Source of the DNA: Prochlorococcus sp. AG-347-G20
Lineage (GTDB): Bacteria > Cyanobacteriota > Cyanobacteriia > PCC-6307 > Cyanobiaceae
Length of the DNA: 64,000 nt
Assembly (NCBI GenBank): GCA_003281645.1
Contig: QCBJ01000001.1
Location: forward strand, 305,931 to 369,930
Reading direction: 5' to 3'
Of this stretch, positions 63,423-64,000 are shown piece after piece. The notes below the pieces were generated by a model, which did not search any database, was not told the origin of the DNA, and worked only from the letters and a program-made list of their open reading frames with translations. Both the position numbers and the translations under genes were made by a program. The stretch's first letter is position 1; each line of letters opens with the position of its first letter.

Positions 63423-64000
63423 GTGGCAAACCATTTTTCACAACTTGCAAAAAAGTCAAGAACAAATGGAGGCTCAGAAAAAATTGCAAAAGAACAAACA
63501 GGTGAGCCATCTCTGGACATTTATAAACTTGGTGATGATGTATTAAGACAAAATTCCAAAAGAATAACTAAGGTTGACGAATCAATTAGAAAACTTGCTA
63601 GAGAAATGCTTCAAAGCATGTATGCAGCTAAAGGAATTGGACTTGCCGCACCTCAAATTGGTATCAACAAAGAGCTTCTTGTAATAGATGTAAATTTTGA
63701 AGATTCAGCAGCAGAACCTCTAATATTAATCAATCCAGAAATTACAGACTTTGGAACAACCCTTAATGCATACGAAGAAGGCTGCTTGAGTATACCTGGC
63801 GTCTATCTGAATGTAGTAAGACCATCAACTATAAAATTAAAATTTAGAGATGAAATGGGAAGACCACGTAAAATGAAAGCAGATGGACTACTGGCAAGGT
63901 GTATTCAACACGAAATGGATCACTTAAACGGAATATTATTTGTTGATAGGGTTACATCGAAAGAAGATTTGAACAAAGAACTTTTAAAGGAAGGGTTTAA
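63423..64000 (+). CDS. def: Peptide deformylase, cut at the window edge
   Basis: A metallo-enzyme that removes the N-formyl group from new proteins. The frame starts at GTG 63423 and is still open at base 64000, with 192 codons visible, so a few C-terminal residues are missing. All three motifs are present: 'GIGLAAPQ' (71-78), 'EGCLSIPG' with metal ligand Cys121, and 'QHEMDHLNG' with His163, Glu164 and His167. The length, close to 200, fits cyanobacterial deformylase. Confidence 0.94.
   Translation, partial: MANHFSQLAKKSRTNGGSEKIAKEQTGEPSLDIYKLGDDVLRQNSKRITKVDESIRKLAREMLQSMYAAKGIGLAAPQIGINKELLVIDVNFEDSAAEPLILINPEITDFGTTLNAYEEGCLSIPGVYLNVVRPSTIKLKFRDEMGRPRKMKADGLLARCIQHEMDHLNGILFVDRVTSKEDLNKELLKEGF

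Overview
The window is a 64 kb piece of a very AT-rich, gene-dense cyanobacterial chromosome. Gene content and protein sequences fit Prochlorococcus, probably a high-light-adapted lineage. Evidence: Ycf3, NdhO, a CRR7-like protein, a high-light-inducible protein, zeta-carotene desaturase CrtQ, the cyanobacterial response regulators RpaA and RpaB, and many small families found mainly in cyanobacteria (DUF751, DUF2973, DUF3120, DUF4346, DUF4912, UPF0367, DUF512/radical SAM). I see no rRNA, insertion sequence, prophage, CRISPR array or plasmid gene. This looks like backbone rather than a genomic island. Assignments come from reading motifs and family resemblance by eye; no database search was run.

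Layout. 1-345: 3' end of a TsaB-like gene. 350-5102 (minus): rpaB-plsX-fabH-fabD-plsC, one tightly packed run joining a photosynthesis-linked regulator to fatty acid and phospholipid initiation. 5210-11896: radA, ycf3 (with a GTG start), then copper P-type ATPase-tmk-holB as one plus-strand operon meeting rpaA tail to tail. 11897-13124: mostly non-coding DNA with one small unknown gene and tRNA-Asn with its terminator. 13125-19449: an energy-coupling-type ABC ATPase, UPF0367-like protein, cysK, a J-domain protein, ndhO, a TIGR01777 SDR protein, and a minus-strand operon (A-type Fe-S carrier, TPR protein, glycosyltransferase-like protein, small membrane protein). 19549-26766: crtQ with an SRPBCC protein, DUF751-rbfA-hemD, a GST-like protein, a secreted DUF6816-like protein, crr7, aroK, and a two-domain pterin synthase with a RibD-C reductase. 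26784-38551: N-acyltransferase, DUF4346, a PetL-like micro-gene, rimO, a VKOR-thioredoxin fusion, nadB, DUF3120, DUF512, a TolC-like protein, an inositol-monophosphatase-like protein, a YihY/BrkB protein and a zinc-ribbon membrane protein. 38556-43873: hli, several small genes, htrA, ABC-F and a cluster of very small genes (twin-CX3C peptide, Nif11-like peptide, RHH regulator). 43880-49062: TrkA/TrkH potassium uptake, a SLC13/DASS transporter and NDH-2. 49158-54866: cysH, coaX, a Bcp peroxiredoxin, a phosphopantetheinyl transferase, rarA and pgm. 54879-64000: DUF4912, an unknown gene, sufBCDS, an S9 peptidase and def running off the edge.

The genes work together in a few themes. Photosynthesis and its regulation: ycf3, ndhO, crr7, hli, crtQ, rpaA, rpaB and possibly petL. 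Sulfur and Fe-S metabolism: cysK, cysH, sufBCDS and the A-type carrier. Lipid initiation: fabD, fabH, plsX, plsC and the PPTase. Redox and protein folding: VKOR-Trx, Bcp, the GST-like protein and HtrA. Ion homeostasis: the copper ATPase, Trk and DASS transporters.

I do not see a large undescribed defence or biosynthetic system. The most unusual items are an 11-residue-repeat amphipathic extension on PlsX, a tandem pterin synthase whose first half has lost a catalytic His, an orphan Nif11-like peptide ending in Gly-Gly-Leu, a 47-residue twin-CX3C protein, an RHH regulator gene whose promoter region carries perfect inverted repeats, and two head-to-head gene pairs with essentially no DNA between their start codons.
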